DNA of 33,455 nucleotides from Terrimicrobiaceae bacterium (GCA_023258235.1 JALQZP010000006.1:1-33455); one strand, 5' to 3'; counted from the first letter of the stretch, positions 23,277 through 32,450 are shown. Numbers and translations are program-made. The notes: generated by a model from the sequence alone, not told the origin.

Positions 23277-24804
23277 CCTCGCTCTCGGGAACAGGCTCTG
23301 CAGAAGAAGACCCTTGAGGACGAGGCTCTGGACGCGGTTTCTTTACAGATGCTCCCGCAGCCGGGGCCACCTTTGTGCGAGCCGACGGGCGGCGAGCGAC
23401 CTCCATCCCCTTGGCGGCAAAGTCGATCACATGCCCCTGATGTAAAAGCCAGAAAAGCTCCTTGAGCAAAGCCGCCTCGCGTGCGGCATCATCGCCGTTC
23501 GGAGCCAATTGGGGCAATGCCAAGAGAGACTTCCACTGCTCTGCACGGGGAGGCTGCGGAGATCTCTCCAAATAGTCCAAAATCGCAGCCAAGGTTTCCG
23601 AGACAGGAGTCGCCTGACGATCAAGCGGACGTGGCCTCGCCACCGAAATGTAGGTCACGTTTTCGTGAGCTTTGAAAATTTGCAGTCCACGAGAGGAGAG
23701 TTCCTGCCCAATCACGTGGGCGATGGGCAGCGGGAAGCGAATGAGATTATCCAACTCGCGACGCACAAACACAAATATCGGCTGGGCGGAATCATTCACC
23801 GCCGCCGATCCAGGAACCGTGCAAGAATCCCCCACCGGTTGGACGGCCGTGGCTGCGTGATTTTTCAAGAAATGAGCTTCGACTTCGGCAAGATTTTGCA
23901 GCGTGACAGGTTCAGCACCCTCGGGTGTTTCGAGGGGATGATAGACCGTCTGCATGCACTGCTCGTCCTTCCACTTCTGAATCACCGCCTCGTCGCGCAC
24001 CATACGAACCCGCGACGTGTATACATCGAATGGCACGTTGGCAAAACGTTCACTGTGGATTTTCCGAAGTTTGGATTGGTAATCGTGGTGATTGGGGGGC
24101 CCGATGAGAACATCGCTCATTCCACACTGGGCGATATAAGGGAAGGCCCCTTTGGGAGCCTCCACTGTGACGGTTTCCGTCGTGTAGAAGGCGGCTATCT
24201 GGCTGGCCAAGGTGTGGGATAAAGCCTCGCGCTCGCTGAGCCAGAGAGTGCCATCGGCCTCGCAACGGAAAAGAGCCGGACCCGACTTGCGAGTGAATTC
24301 AACGAGATAGCGAGGCGACTTTTCCAGAACCAAGCGGGCGAGTTCAAAAAGACCATACGCCTTTGCCGTGGATTTGATTTGCTTGGCAAGACCCTCGATA
24401 CCACGCGGCTCCGGAATGAACTTAACATCCCAGCCTTCGAGAAGGGTCTCGCGGGGTTGCGAACGGGCTTCACGTCGCGAATCGTCGCGATGCCCGGACC
24501 TCCCTTCTGGACGCGGTCCCGATGAACGGCCTTCTGGCTTGCGCGACTTCGCAGAGAAGGAACGCTCCTCCTCGCGCGGACGCTGAGAACTGGTGGGCTT
24601 GCGCGGTTTTCTGTCTCGACGCGATTCACGACTCTCCGGAAAGCGCGATTCTCTTTCGTTGAACTCGAAAGATCTGTCGGAACCTGCAAATCGCGCCAGC
24701 TTTTCAATTGACGATGATTCCTTCACCCAAGCTGGTTGAAAGCTTTTAGTGAGGTCCATCTCCAGACCGGAAAGGTCGGTTGGTGCGTCCGGTTCTTGGT
24801 TCAT
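23260..24804 (-). CDS. Unrecognised protein with Arg/Ser/Glu-rich disordered N-terminus
   Basis: 514 residues from ATG 24804 (the frame is open to 24912). Residues about 50-120 are extremely rich in Arg, Ser, Glu and Pro with repeated SRE, RKP, EGRS and RREAR words, so surely disordered and basic, reminiscent of RNA- or nucleic-acid-binding tails. Residues about 123-440 look globular: GWDVKFIPEPRGIEGLA, an amphipathic helix region (KSTAKAYGLFELARLVL), GTLWLSEREALSH, then FPYIAQCGMSDVLIGPPNHH and KIHSERFANVPFDVYTSRV, and DYLERSPQPPRAEQWKSLL. The C-terminal 40 residues are again low-complexity Pro/Arg/Ser. I do not recognise a characterised domain. It is the last gene of the Deg/nuclease strand cluster, 128 bases after the nuclease, a gap that holds a 10-bp inverted repeat; it may be separately transcribed. 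Confidence 0.75.
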   Translation of the reverse strand: MNQEPDAPTDLSGLEMDLTKSFQPAWVKESSSIEKLARFAGSDRSFEFNERESRFPESRESRRDRKPRKPTSSQRPREEERSFSAKSRKPEGRSSGPRPEGRSGHRDDSRREARSQPRETLLEGWDVKFIPEPRGIEGLAKQIKSTAKAYGLFELARLVLEKSPRYLVEFTRKSGPALFRCEADGTLWLSEREALSHTLASQIAAFYTTETVTVEAPKGAFPYIAQCGMSDVLIGPPNHHDYQSKLRKIHSERFANVPFDVYTSRVRMVRDEAVIQKWKDEQCMQTVYHPLETPEGAEPVTLQNLAEVEAHFLKNHAATAVQPVGDSCTVPGSAAVNDSAQPIFVFVRRELDNLIRFPLPIAHVIGQELSSRGLQIFKAHENVTYISVARPRPLDRQATPVSETLAAILDYLERSPQPPRAEQWKSLLALPQLAPNGDDAAREAALLKELFWLLHQGHVIDFAAKGMEVARRPSARTKVAPAAGASVKKPRPEPRPQGSSSAEPVPESEVSAEL

Positions 24805-24828
24805 AGGGTCATGAATATCTCCGCATCC

Positions 24829-24908
24829 TTGCTCCAGCCTGATTCGGACAGCAAGAGAATTATTGCAATTTCGGGCGGTGTTTTTTTGCGAAAAACATGC
24901 TGGAGCAA
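24829..24908. repeat. Perfect 10-bp inverted repeat with 60-nt spacer
   Basis: TTGCTCCAGC at 24829-24838 and its exact complement GCTGGAGCAA at 24899-24908 flank an A/T-rich 60-base spacer in the gap between the nuclease and the Arg/Ser-rich gene. No U-run follows either arm, so it is not a simple terminator. It could be a paired operator or a long-range RNA stem. Confidence 0.55.
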
Positions 24909-24932
24909 ACAATCCCTGCGATTCACCTGAAA

Positions 24933-25857
24933 CTAGTTTCCCTTTGGGGAAGACGGCGCGGGCGTATCGAAATGCAGGCTTGATGCGATTTTACTCAACA
25001 ATTTCGGCGTCACTCCCTTGATCCGCAGAAGATCATCCAAGCGCACAAAAGGCCGATCGGCGCGGGCGGCGATGATGCGCTCGGCGAGATTCTTTCCAAT
25101 GCCCGGCAAGGCTTCGATTTCCTCTAATGTCGCGGTATTAAGGTTGATGCCTCCGGAGGGGATGGCAGGCTTGAGAAAGGACGCGAGTTCCGCGTTTTCG
25201 GCCCGCTCGACAGCACGATCGGAGGAAAGGCGATTCCAGTCCGTGCTCGCCCAGACTCCACGCCGCCCTGCGGCCGCCGTGAGTTCGATATCCCGGAGTT
25301 TGTTGCGATACTCCTCCCCATCGCTTCCGTCGGGCAGACGCCTCACCAAACCCACGGCTCGCGCCAACCCCTCCTCCACAAGAACAGTGGCATGATCCCG
25401 ACCGTCTGCAGTGGTAATAAAAACATAGAATCTCTCGGAAGCCGACCCGCCGCGCGCATCGGAGAAAGCTGTGTGCAGCGTGAATGGCTTGGCGAGCAAC
25501 TCCCGCGTGCGTTTGGCAGCAAGCTCACCAAAGAATTTCGCCTTGGCCATCGAGGCATTGGTGTCATCGCCACCAATCCCGAAATAGCGCCGCTGGGCCC
25601 GCAGGCGACGCGCATCGGTTTCATCATTCACATGCCACTCGATGCAATCCGCGCCATAAAGGCGGGCCGTCACCGTGCGTCCATCCGGAAGATGAACGGG
25701 AAAAACTATCGCCGTCGGCCCAAGGAGCCTGGACGAGAGTACAGCCCGGGATGGATTGCAACGGTTGCTCGGCGACTAATGAACCGAGCCCGAGGAAGGT
25801 TGCAAGAACGGCCCAGAGGAGTGAACTGCCAAGATGCCGGCGATTTCGATCGTTCAC
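24933..25857 (-). pseudogene. Secreted SNase-like nuclease with HhH domain, broken by a frameshift
   Basis: Two overlapping frames together make one protein of about 307 residues. The first (GTG 25857) encodes a signal peptide (LLWAVLATFLGLGSLVA) and IPGCTLVQAPWADGDSF. The second, in another frame, continues PVHLPDGRTVTARLYGADCIEW, with SNase active-site residues in RLYGAD, a Glu, and GRRGVW. It ends with a ComEA-like helix-hairpin-helix domain (INLNTATLEEIEALPGIGK, then LLRIKGVTPKLL). The break is at an A5 run (T5 on the coding strand, 25701-25705); four T's would restore AGT-TTT-CCC-GTT in one frame. The start lies 4 bases after the stop of the upstream Deg-like gene, so it is in the same operon. 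Either a sequencing/assembly error or a recent inactivation. Without the fix, translation could only start at GTG 25673. Confidence 0.8.
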
Positions 25858-25861
25858 AACT

Positions 25862-27415
25862 TCAGGGAGATTTTTTTCCTTTTAGACGCTGCAAGGCGGG
25901 CAAGGAATACTGCTCCACAAGCGCCTTTTGATTCGCTTCCACGGACGCTGCATCAAGAAAGACCGTTTTGGGATCCTCTTCGAATTCGATTTTATGAAAC
26001 CCCTTCACTGGTTTTTTTGCAGCCTCGGCTAAATCAACGAGGCTGCGCACAGGCTTCCCATTGACTTGAGTGACCACCAGATTTTGAAGTGGCTCGTAGC
26101 CCAGTGTTTCAGGCACAGGGAGGACCCGACCAAGGACTACGATCTTGCCCCTGTCCTCGGGAAGCTCATTTTGAAACGCATCGTAGTAAACAAGCCTCTT
26201 CGGGGCGTTATTCACCCAATCGTTACCCCACTCCTGCAAATACGGACGGGAAAGTTCCAGAAATACGAACCCACCAAGCACGACGTAATCGGGGGGGTGA
26301 TCGGCTAGTTGGGCATCACTCACCACATGGGCCCGATCGGGCACACTCATATGCGCAGGGATTTTTATCAATTTTCCTTTGCGGAATATGGTGAAGGTCA
26401 CCTCGGAACCGGGAGTGGCAACGGTGTTTGTGAGATGACTGAACAAGACACGCCCGAAATTCGGATCATCATAGTTTCCATCCTGGTCGATCGCTTTCCC
26501 ATCGACAGCAAGAATCACATCCCCCTTTTTGATTCCCGCTTCGGCTGCGGAACCATGAGGCGAAACCTCGTTCACATAAACTCCGCCGGGCTCCTTAAGG
26601 CCAATAAAACGCCGGAATTGCGGGTCGCGCAGTGAAGAAAACGAGAGCCCCATTCGAGGAAAACGGGCTTTCGCGGGGGAATCCAGAAAGTGCCGGATAA
26701 CGGGCGTGGAAATCAGATCCGCAGACTGACTGCGCGCATCGAACCGCATCAACAAACCAACGAGATGCCCATCCGAAACAGCGGGAAGCATGAAGCTCCC
26801 ATCGCGCTGCTGGAGCGGCACCCGGAGCCTGTAAACAAGAAGGCCGATATTTTCCAACGGGTAGGGACCCACACTGATCGTGGTGATCTGCCCGATTGTC
26901 TCCGCAATCTCCCCGTTCGGCTCCAATTGAAGCACGGTGGCCTCATTCCCGACACGCAGGCTTTTCTCCAACGTCAAAGGTTTCATCCCCTCCAAGAATC
27001 CGGGATCATTCGGTCGCAGGAGTGCCAGATTGCAATCGTAATCCACCCGCTCCACGGTCGCGGAGGATTTCTCTGCCGTGGTGGCTTTTTCGAGTTCGAC
27101 GAAGTTCGAGTTCATCACCAACTCCGCCGTAACCAGAACGCATCCGCCCTGCACAAGAACTCCAACCCCCCGCCGACTGACGGGATTTTTTTTCAACCAG
27201 GGCTGGAAAAAATCGTAGGCCTGATTGGTGGAGTTCACGCGCAGGATCGAGCGCTCTGCCACCACTCGGCTGTCTTGAGTTTCATTACACCCCGGCTTTT
27301 CAAGCGGCGAAGGGGATGGTTCCGCAGCCGCATAGGGGTGGTTAAAAGGCGATTTTGGCTCTGCTACGGCCAGCAGAGGCGTGAGCAAAAGCAGGAAAGC
27401 GATTTGGCGAATCAT
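25862..27415 (-). CDS. Deg/HtrA-like pseudoprotease with PDZ domains
   Basis: 517 residues with a signal peptide (IAFLLLLTPLLAVAEP), a degenerate trypsin-like domain (about 50-235) and PDZ-like domains (about 245-360 with VSPHGSAAEAGIKKGDVILAVDGKAI; about 440-490 with VVTQVNGKPVRSLVDLAEA). Aligned to the neighbouring active protease, the triad His/Asp/Ser positions are Glu98 (VTAELV), Asn129 (YDCNLALL) and Phe208 (GSFMLP). All three are replaced, so it should not cleave. The overall layout and the IVVLGRVLP segment match its neighbour and the plant DEG9-like group, indicating duplication and divergence. Its start overlaps the stop of the active protease gene (ATGA), so the two are made together. 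A partner or regulatory subunit of the protease, or a periplasmic binding scaffold, is a reasonable inference. Confidence 0.88.
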   Translation of the reverse strand: MIRQIAFLLLLTPLLAVAEPKSPFNHPYAAAEPSPSPLEKPGCNETQDSRVVAERSILRVNSTNQAYDFFQPWLKKNPVSRRGVGVLVQGGCVLVTAELVMNSNFVELEKATTAEKSSATVERVDYDCNLALLRPNDPGFLEGMKPLTLEKSLRVGNEATVLQLEPNGEIAETIGQITTISVGPYPLENIGLLVYRLRVPLQQRDGSFMLPAVSDGHLVGLLMRFDARSQSADLISTPVIRHFLDSPAKARFPRMGLSFSSLRDPQFRRFIGLKEPGGVYVNEVSPHGSAAEAGIKKGDVILAVDGKAIDQDGNYDDPNFGRVLFSHLTNTVATPGSEVTFTIFRKGKLIKIPAHMSVPDRAHVVSDAQLADHPPDYVVLGGFVFLELSRPYLQEWGNDWVNNAPKRLVYYDAFQNELPEDRGKIVVLGRVLPVPETLGYEPLQNLVVTQVNGKPVRSLVDLAEAAKKPVKGFHKIEFEEDPKTVFLDAASVEANQKALVEQYSLPALQRLKGKKSP

Positions 27416-28854
27416 TTTTTGATATATTGTTCCGATGTCACTCCATAGCGCTGCAGGATCCGGGAGCGCGCTTCCTCAACGGCCTTGCGCTCCAATACAA
27501 GCGGTCGACCGATACCGAGCATTTGAATCACATAGTAATCCGAGGTCTTCGCAAAAGCGGACGCCACATCGCTAATACGGCGAATTTTTTGACCATTGAT
27601 TTCATCGACCACGGCAAAGAGGAAATCCTTGGCGTATGCATTCACCGCATCCGCAAGGATGTTGCTCAAAACAACCAACTGGGGCCGTTCCCGGTAGATC
27701 CCATCCTCGACAAAAAAATCAAAAAGGTAATCGAGCCGGAGATTTCCCGGCTTGTAGGCATCCATGAAGTTTTGATCCACCGGTTGAAAAACCAAGCCCC
27801 CGAAGACAATGAACTGGGGCTTTTCATCGTAGGCTTTGGACTGTAACGCAAAGGGCCAAGGGGCGCTGAGCGGCACTTTCACTTGAAGCGATGATCCTTC
27901 ACGAAGGATGTCCAGCGAGGCTGATTCGCCCTTGAACTTTCTTTCGACCACTTCTGTGAGAGGCACTGACTCCCCGTCGAGCTTAATCGTTCCATCACTC
28001 GCGATGCGGAGACCGTCGATGCCCATCAAAACATCACCAGACTTGATAATTCCGTCCGATGGACCACCCCCGTAGACGGTGCCGACCTGCACCCCGACAT
28101 CATCGTTGGGCAACCCTAGCGCCTTCCTTGCGGCGGGATTGAAGAGGTTATCAAACGTGAGTGCGAGATCCACGTAGCGATCATACTTTCCATCCTCCAC
28201 GTCCCTGAAGAATCGCTTCACGACAGGTGTGGGGATCATGTAACCGACGTTCTGAGCCACATCGCCGCTGTAACCTTGGAAGGCCACCCCTACGACCTTG
28301 CCCTTTTGCATCACCGGCCCACCGCTATTACCGGGATTGATGGCGGCATCAATCTGGATCGTGAGATGGGAATCCATCCCGGAATGCGAGTAAGTCTGAA
28401 AATCGATGCGCGAAACGATGCCGCGCGTAACCGACAGACGCTTCCCTCCGATGGGGTATCCGTAAACAGAAACCAAGGACTCGATTGCCGGAATATCCCC
28501 CAACTCCAAGGCTGTCGTTCCATTGAAAAACTCGGCTTTGTCGACAGAAAGCAAGGCCAAATCACAATCGTGTGCCACATACAATACTTTCGCCGGATAA
28601 GGTTTCGGATCGCCCTCCTTGTTGACCGTGAGAAAGCTGGCATTGCTGACCACATGGGCGTTCGTAAGAATCCGGTCGCCTTGCACAATAAAACCGGCTC
28701 CAACGCCCGACGAGACCTCACCGGGGCTCCACGGAGCCTTGTAGTTGGGCTCTTGGAATGTCGCCTCGATCCGAACCAAGCTTTCAGCGACCTCTGCGGC
28801 CTCCAGTCCGAGAGACAGGAAAACACAGAAGAGAAAAAGTGACACCCTTAACAT
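27412..28854 (-). CDS. Deg/HtrA-family periplasmic serine protease
   Basis: 480 residues. A signal peptide (VSLFLFCVFLSLGLEAAEVA) is followed by a trypsin-like domain with a complete triad: His67 in LTNAHVV, Asp98 in HDCDLALL and Ser177 in NPGNSGGPV. A PDZ domain (about 255-345, GGGPSDGIIKSGDVLMGIDG) and a second PDZ-like C-terminal region (PQLVVLSNILAD, then VVDEINGQKIRRISD) follow. The second region resembles DEG9-type plant and bacterial proteases more than DegP. The frame is open to 29223, but the ATG at 28854 begins a proper signal peptide and has AGGA just ahead, so I use it. A possible promoter (TTGCAC at 28889-28884, TAGCCT at 28867-28862, 16-bp gap) would give almost no leader. It leads the four-gene minus-strand cluster. 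Confidence 0.93.
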   Translation of the reverse strand: MLRVSLFLFCVFLSLGLEAAEVAESLVRIEATFQEPNYKAPWSPGEVSSGVGAGFIVQGDRILTNAHVVSNASFLTVNKEGDPKPYPAKVLYVAHDCDLALLSVDKAEFFNGTTALELGDIPAIESLVSVYGYPIGGKRLSVTRGIVSRIDFQTYSHSGMDSHLTIQIDAAINPGNSGGPVMQKGKVVGVAFQGYSGDVAQNVGYMIPTPVVKRFFRDVEDGKYDRYVDLALTFDNLFNPAARKALGLPNDDVGVQVGTVYGGGPSDGIIKSGDVLMGIDGLRIASDGTIKLDGESVPLTEVVERKFKGESASLDILREGSSLQVKVPLSAPWPFALQSKAYDEKPQFIVFGGLVFQPVDQNFMDAYKPGNLRLDYLFDFFVEDGIYRERPQLVVLSNILADAVNAYAKDFLFAVVDEINGQKIRRISDVASAFAKTSDYYVIQMLGIGRPLVLERKAVEEARSRILQRYGVTSEQYIKK

Positions 28855-28959
28855 TCCTGAAAGGCTAGCAGAGACCCGATCAAGTGCAATGCGAGCCTGC
28901 CGACAAATCCACCCTCGCCTTTTAACGTGAGAGACTGTTAATTTCACGGGGTGATTGAC

Positions 28960-31452
28960 ATGCAGCCAGTGCGCGTGCGCGCCAAATTTTTCTTCGAGGG
29001 TGACAAAAAGTTTTTCATCAAGGGCGTCACCTACGGTCCATTTGCTCCGGACGGAGAGGGCGAGCACTTCGGCAGCCCGGAAAGTGCCGCACGCGATCTG
29101 GATTTGATGGTCGAGGCCGGCGTGAATCTTGTTCGTATCTACTATGTCCCGCCGCGCTGGTTCCTTGATCTTTGCCAGGATTTCGGCATCCGCGCGTTGA
29201 TTTCGATTCCGTGGGCCGAGCATCTTGAGTTTTTAAAAGATGCCAAAATCCGCAACGAAGCCAAAAAGGCGGTTCGCGAGGGCGTTTCCAAAAATGCCGG
29301 CCACCCGGCGGTCTTCGGCTATCTCGTCGGAAATGAGATCCCGAGCACGATGGTTCGTTGGCTGGGAGCGCGTCAGGTCACTGAGTTTGTCGAGCAACTC
29401 ATAGCGATCGGACGCGCCGCCGATCCCAAGGCCCTGTTCTCTTACGCCAGTTACCCGCCGACGGAATACCTCCTTCCGCAGAACAGCGACTTTGTCACAT
29501 TCAATGTCTATCTACATCGGCAGGATGACTTTGAGCGCTACCTTGCCCGACTGCAAAACCTCGCCGAGGACAAACCGCTCATCCTCGGGGAGTTCGGCAT
29601 GGACACGATCCGCCATGCGGAAAGCGAGCAGGCGGAAATGCTTCGCTGGCACATTGAAAGCGTTGTGCGCGGCGGTCTCGCCGGCACGATCGTCTATGCT
29701 TGGACGGACGAATGGTTCCGGGGTGGACAGGAAATTTTAGACTGGTCGTTCGGCCTCGTCCGCCGCGACCGATCCAAAAAACCCGCTTTTGATACCGTTA
29801 AAACTCTCTTTTACGGTGAAGGGTCGATGACCTCGCGGGTCAAATTGCGCGAGTATCCAAAAGCCTCCGTTGTTGTTTGTTCGTATAATGGGGCCAAAAC
29901 GCTCGATCGTTGCCTGACATCGCTTAAGGAGATCAACTACCCGAGCTATGAGGTCATCCTCGTGGACGACGGGTCCACCGACAACACACAAGAAATCGCC
30001 GCCCGGCATCCTTGGATCAAAAATATCCGCCAAGAAAACAAGGGCCTGAGCTTCGCCCGAAACGTCGGCGCCCATGCCTCCGGCGGCGATGTGATTGTTT
30101 ATACCGACAGCGACTGCATGGCCGATCCCGACTGGCTCTACTACCTCATGGGCACGCTTCTCAGCGGAGACTACGCCGGGGTGGGCGGACCCAATATTTC
30201 GCCCCCGGCGGAAAACTGGGTTCAAGCCTGCGTGTCCGCTGCTCCGGGCGGTCCGAACCACGTCCTTCTCACCGATGTCGTCGCGGAGCACATCCCTGGT
30301 TGCAACATGGCGTTTCACCGCTGGGCCTTCGATCAAGTCGGAGGCTTCGACCCCGAATACCGCAAAGCCGGTGACGATGTGGACTTCTGCTGGCGCTTGC
30401 AACAGAGTGGCGGCGTGATCGCCTTTAGTCCCGCAGCGATTGTCTGGCACTACCGCCGCTTCACTTTGCAAGCCTTCCGGAAACAACAGGAAGGCTACGG
30501 GGAGGCCGAATCGATGTTACGATTCCAGCACTTGGTTTTCTTCGGCCCCACCGGCACGGCGAAGTGGAAAGGCCAGATCTACGGCGCGCCCCGCTTCACC
30601 TGGCTGGTCAACAAGCCCATCATTTATCATGGCGTCTTCGGCGAGGGGCTCTTCCAATCCATCTACCCCACCCCTCAATCCGAGATCGCAGCCTATCTAA
30701 GCAGCATCGAGTGGCTGGCTCTCACCCTCTTTGTCTTGGGCATCTCTGTTCCCCTCCCCTTCCTGCGCATCGTCCCCTACATCATGTTCGGCGGCACATT
30801 GCTCGTGGCGCTTTCCTACATGATCCATGCAAGACTGGAGGCGAAGCACGACACGATCCCCGCACGATTGCTGGTGGCTTTCCTAGCCCTCGCCCAGCCC
30901 CTCGTTCGCGGATGGGCCCGCTATTTTACCTGGCTCAAATTCAAGCGCACCCCGCCGGCCGTTATCGCCAGTGTCGAAAAGGATTTCAAACCCGCCAGGG
31001 GCAGCATTACGAACCTCCGCTTCTGGAGTGAAGACGGACACGGACGCGAGCGCCTCCTGCAGGAAAGCATCCAAGCCCTCGAAAGCGAAGGCTGGAACTA
31101 CTCGCTCGATACCGGTTGGAAAAATTGGGACGTCCAGATCTACGGTAGTTTTTGGTGGGGTATCCAAATGCGCTCGGTCACGGAATACCACGGCGGGCCG
31201 AAGTGCCTCACCCGCGTACACCTCCGCACACGCATGGTGGCTACGACATTCCTGCTTAGTTTCATTCTCTTGGGAATTCTCTCGTATCAACAATTTTTCA
31301 TTCCGGAGGCTTCCCTCTGGCCGTGGATTCCCTACGTGCTGTTTGAATTGTTCCTCTTTTTGAGAGCGCGCCGACTCAAACGCCGCGTCGCCGAATTGGT
31401 GGGCGCCGCCGCCGCCCGCTGCGGATTCACCCGCATCACCAAAGCCGTCTAA
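28960..31452 (+). CDS. Glycoside-hydrolase-like/GT2 glycosyltransferase membrane fusion
   Basis: 830 residues in three parts. Residues about 10-285 form a clan GH-A (GH2/GH5-like) TIM barrel: FIKGVTYGPFAP, GVNLVRIYYVPPRWFLD, YLVGNEIPS with putative acid/base Glu126, and ILGEFGMD with putative nucleophile Glu211. Residues about 300-560 form a GT2 domain: SVVVCSYNGAKTLDRCL, VILVDDGSTDNT, VYTDSDCMADPDW, GCNMAFHRWAFDQVGGFDP and GDDVDFCWRLQQSGG. The C-terminal third has membrane helices near 590-640 and 765-800. The protein probably makes or remodels a surface or periplasmic glycan; the polymer is unknown. I chose ATG 28960 (GGGGTG lies ahead) over GTG 28951. queA follows after 3 bases. Confidence 0.85.
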   Translation: MQPVRVRAKFFFEGDKKFFIKGVTYGPFAPDGEGEHFGSPESAARDLDLMVEAGVNLVRIYYVPPRWFLDLCQDFGIRALISIPWAEHLEFLKDAKIRNEAKKAVREGVSKNAGHPAVFGYLVGNEIPSTMVRWLGARQVTEFVEQLIAIGRAADPKALFSYASYPPTEYLLPQNSDFVTFNVYLHRQDDFERYLARLQNLAEDKPLILGEFGMDTIRHAESEQAEMLRWHIESVVRGGLAGTIVYAWTDEWFRGGQEILDWSFGLVRRDRSKKPAFDTVKTLFYGEGSMTSRVKLREYPKASVVVCSYNGAKTLDRCLTSLKEINYPSYEVILVDDGSTDNTQEIAARHPWIKNIRQENKGLSFARNVGAHASGGDVIVYTDSDCMADPDWLYYLMGTLLSGDYAGVGGPNISPPAENWVQACVSAAPGGPNHVLLTDVVAEHIPGCNMAFHRWAFDQVGGFDPEYRKAGDDVDFCWRLQQSGGVIAFSPAAIVWHYRRFTLQAFRKQQEGYGEAESMLRFQHLVFFGPTGTAKWKGQIYGAPRFTWLVNKPIIYHGVFGEGLFQSIYPTPQSEIAAYLSSIEWLALTLFVLGISVPLPFLRIVPYIMFGGTLLVALSYMIHARLEAKHDTIPARLLVAFLALAQPLVRGWARYFTWLKFKRTPPAVIASVEKDFKPARGSITNLRFWSEDGHGRERLLQESIQALESEGWNYSLDTGWKNWDVQIYGSFWWGIQMRSVTEYHGGPKCLTRVHLRTRMVATTFLLSFILLGILSYQQFFIPEASLWPWIPYVLFELFLFLRARRLKRRVAELVGAAAARCGFTRITKAV

Positions 31453-31455
31453 AGC

Positions 31456-32433
31456 ATGCTCGACCGCCTCGGTGATTACCACTACGAGCTTCCTCCGGAA
31501 CTCATAGCCAACCGCCCGACTGAGCGCCGCGACGACTCGCGCATGCTCGTCCTGCATAGAACATCGGGCGAGATTGAGCACCGGATGTTTCGCGATTTTG
31601 CGACCCTTTTAAAACAAGGAGACCGCGTTGTCCTGAACGACTCCCGCGTTATCAAGGCCCGCCTCCTCTCAGAATCTCCCGCTATCGAGATTTTTCTTCT
31701 CGAGTCTCTTGGCGACGCGAAATGGAAATGCCTCACCCGACCGGGCCGCAAGCTCAAACTTGGCGTTCGCATTCCCATCGCAGGCACGGTCGCCGAGGTT
31801 CTGGACGTTCTTCCCGAAGGCGAACGAATCATCCAATTCGACACTATGCCGGATCTGGAAACTCATGGCCACATGCCCTTGCCTCCCTACTTCAAACGAG
31901 GAGCGGATGAAGCCGATGACGAGCGCTATCAAACTGTCTATGCGCAGTGCCCCGGATCTATCGCGGCTCCCACGGCCGGACTTCACTTCACTCCCGAAAT
32001 TCTGGCTAAAATCCCACACACCTTCGTCACCCTCCATGTTGGCGCGGGAACATTTTTGCCGGTGAAAACCGAAGACATCCGCGAGCACACGATGCACGAG
32101 GAGGTGTACTCGATCAACTCCGATTCCGCCGCCGCGATCAACGAGGCCTCACGCGTCTTCGCGATTGGCACGACGGCTACCCGCGTGCTCGAATCCCAAC
32201 CCCCAGGCCCGATCCTTCCCCACGATGGACGCACCCGCATTTTTATCCGCCCGCCCTACGAGTTTCAACATACCGGCGCTCTCCTCACGAATTTCCACCT
32301 CCCCGGCTCGACACTCCTCATGCTCGTTTGCGCCATGGCCGGTTACGAAAACACCCTCCGTGCCTACAATGAAGCCATTCGCGAACGCTACCGATTCTTC
32401 AGCTACGGCGACTGCATGGCGATCGTGGATTAG
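31456..32433 (+). CDS. queA: S-adenosylmethionine:tRNA ribosyltransferase-isomerase
   Basis: QueA moves the ribosyl part of S-adenosylmethionine to preQ1 at the tRNA wobble base, forming epoxyqueuosine. 325 residues, with the family blocks in order: YELPPELIANRPTERRDDSR, VVLNDSRVIKARLL, LTRPGRKLK, MPLPPYFKR, ERYQTVYA, GSIAAPTAGLHFTPEIL, TLHVGAGTFLPVK, EHTMHEEVY, GTTATRVLES, TGALLTNFHLPGSTLLMLV. It is slightly shorter than usual (340-360), because a few loops are trimmed. The ATG lies 3 bases after the GH/GT2 stop, so the two are probably co-transcribed although functionally unrelated. Confidence 0.97.
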   Translation: MLDRLGDYHYELPPELIANRPTERRDDSRMLVLHRTSGEIEHRMFRDFATLLKQGDRVVLNDSRVIKARLLSESPAIEIFLLESLGDAKWKCLTRPGRKLKLGVRIPIAGTVAEVLDVLPEGERIIQFDTMPDLETHGHMPLPPYFKRGADEADDERYQTVYAQCPGSIAAPTAGLHFTPEILAKIPHTFVTLHVGAGTFLPVKTEDIREHTMHEEVYSINSDSAAAINEASRVFAIGTTATRVLESQPPGPILPHDGRTRIFIRPPYEFQHTGALLTNFHLPGSTLLMLVCAMAGYENTLRAYNEAIRERYRFFSYGDCMAIVD

Positions 32434-32450
32434 GGGAGTGCCTCCGAAAT

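Noticed and set aside
28855-29223. N-terminal extension of the Deg protease to 603 residues
   Set aside because: It would bury a clear signal peptide and overlap the divergent GH/GT2 gene.
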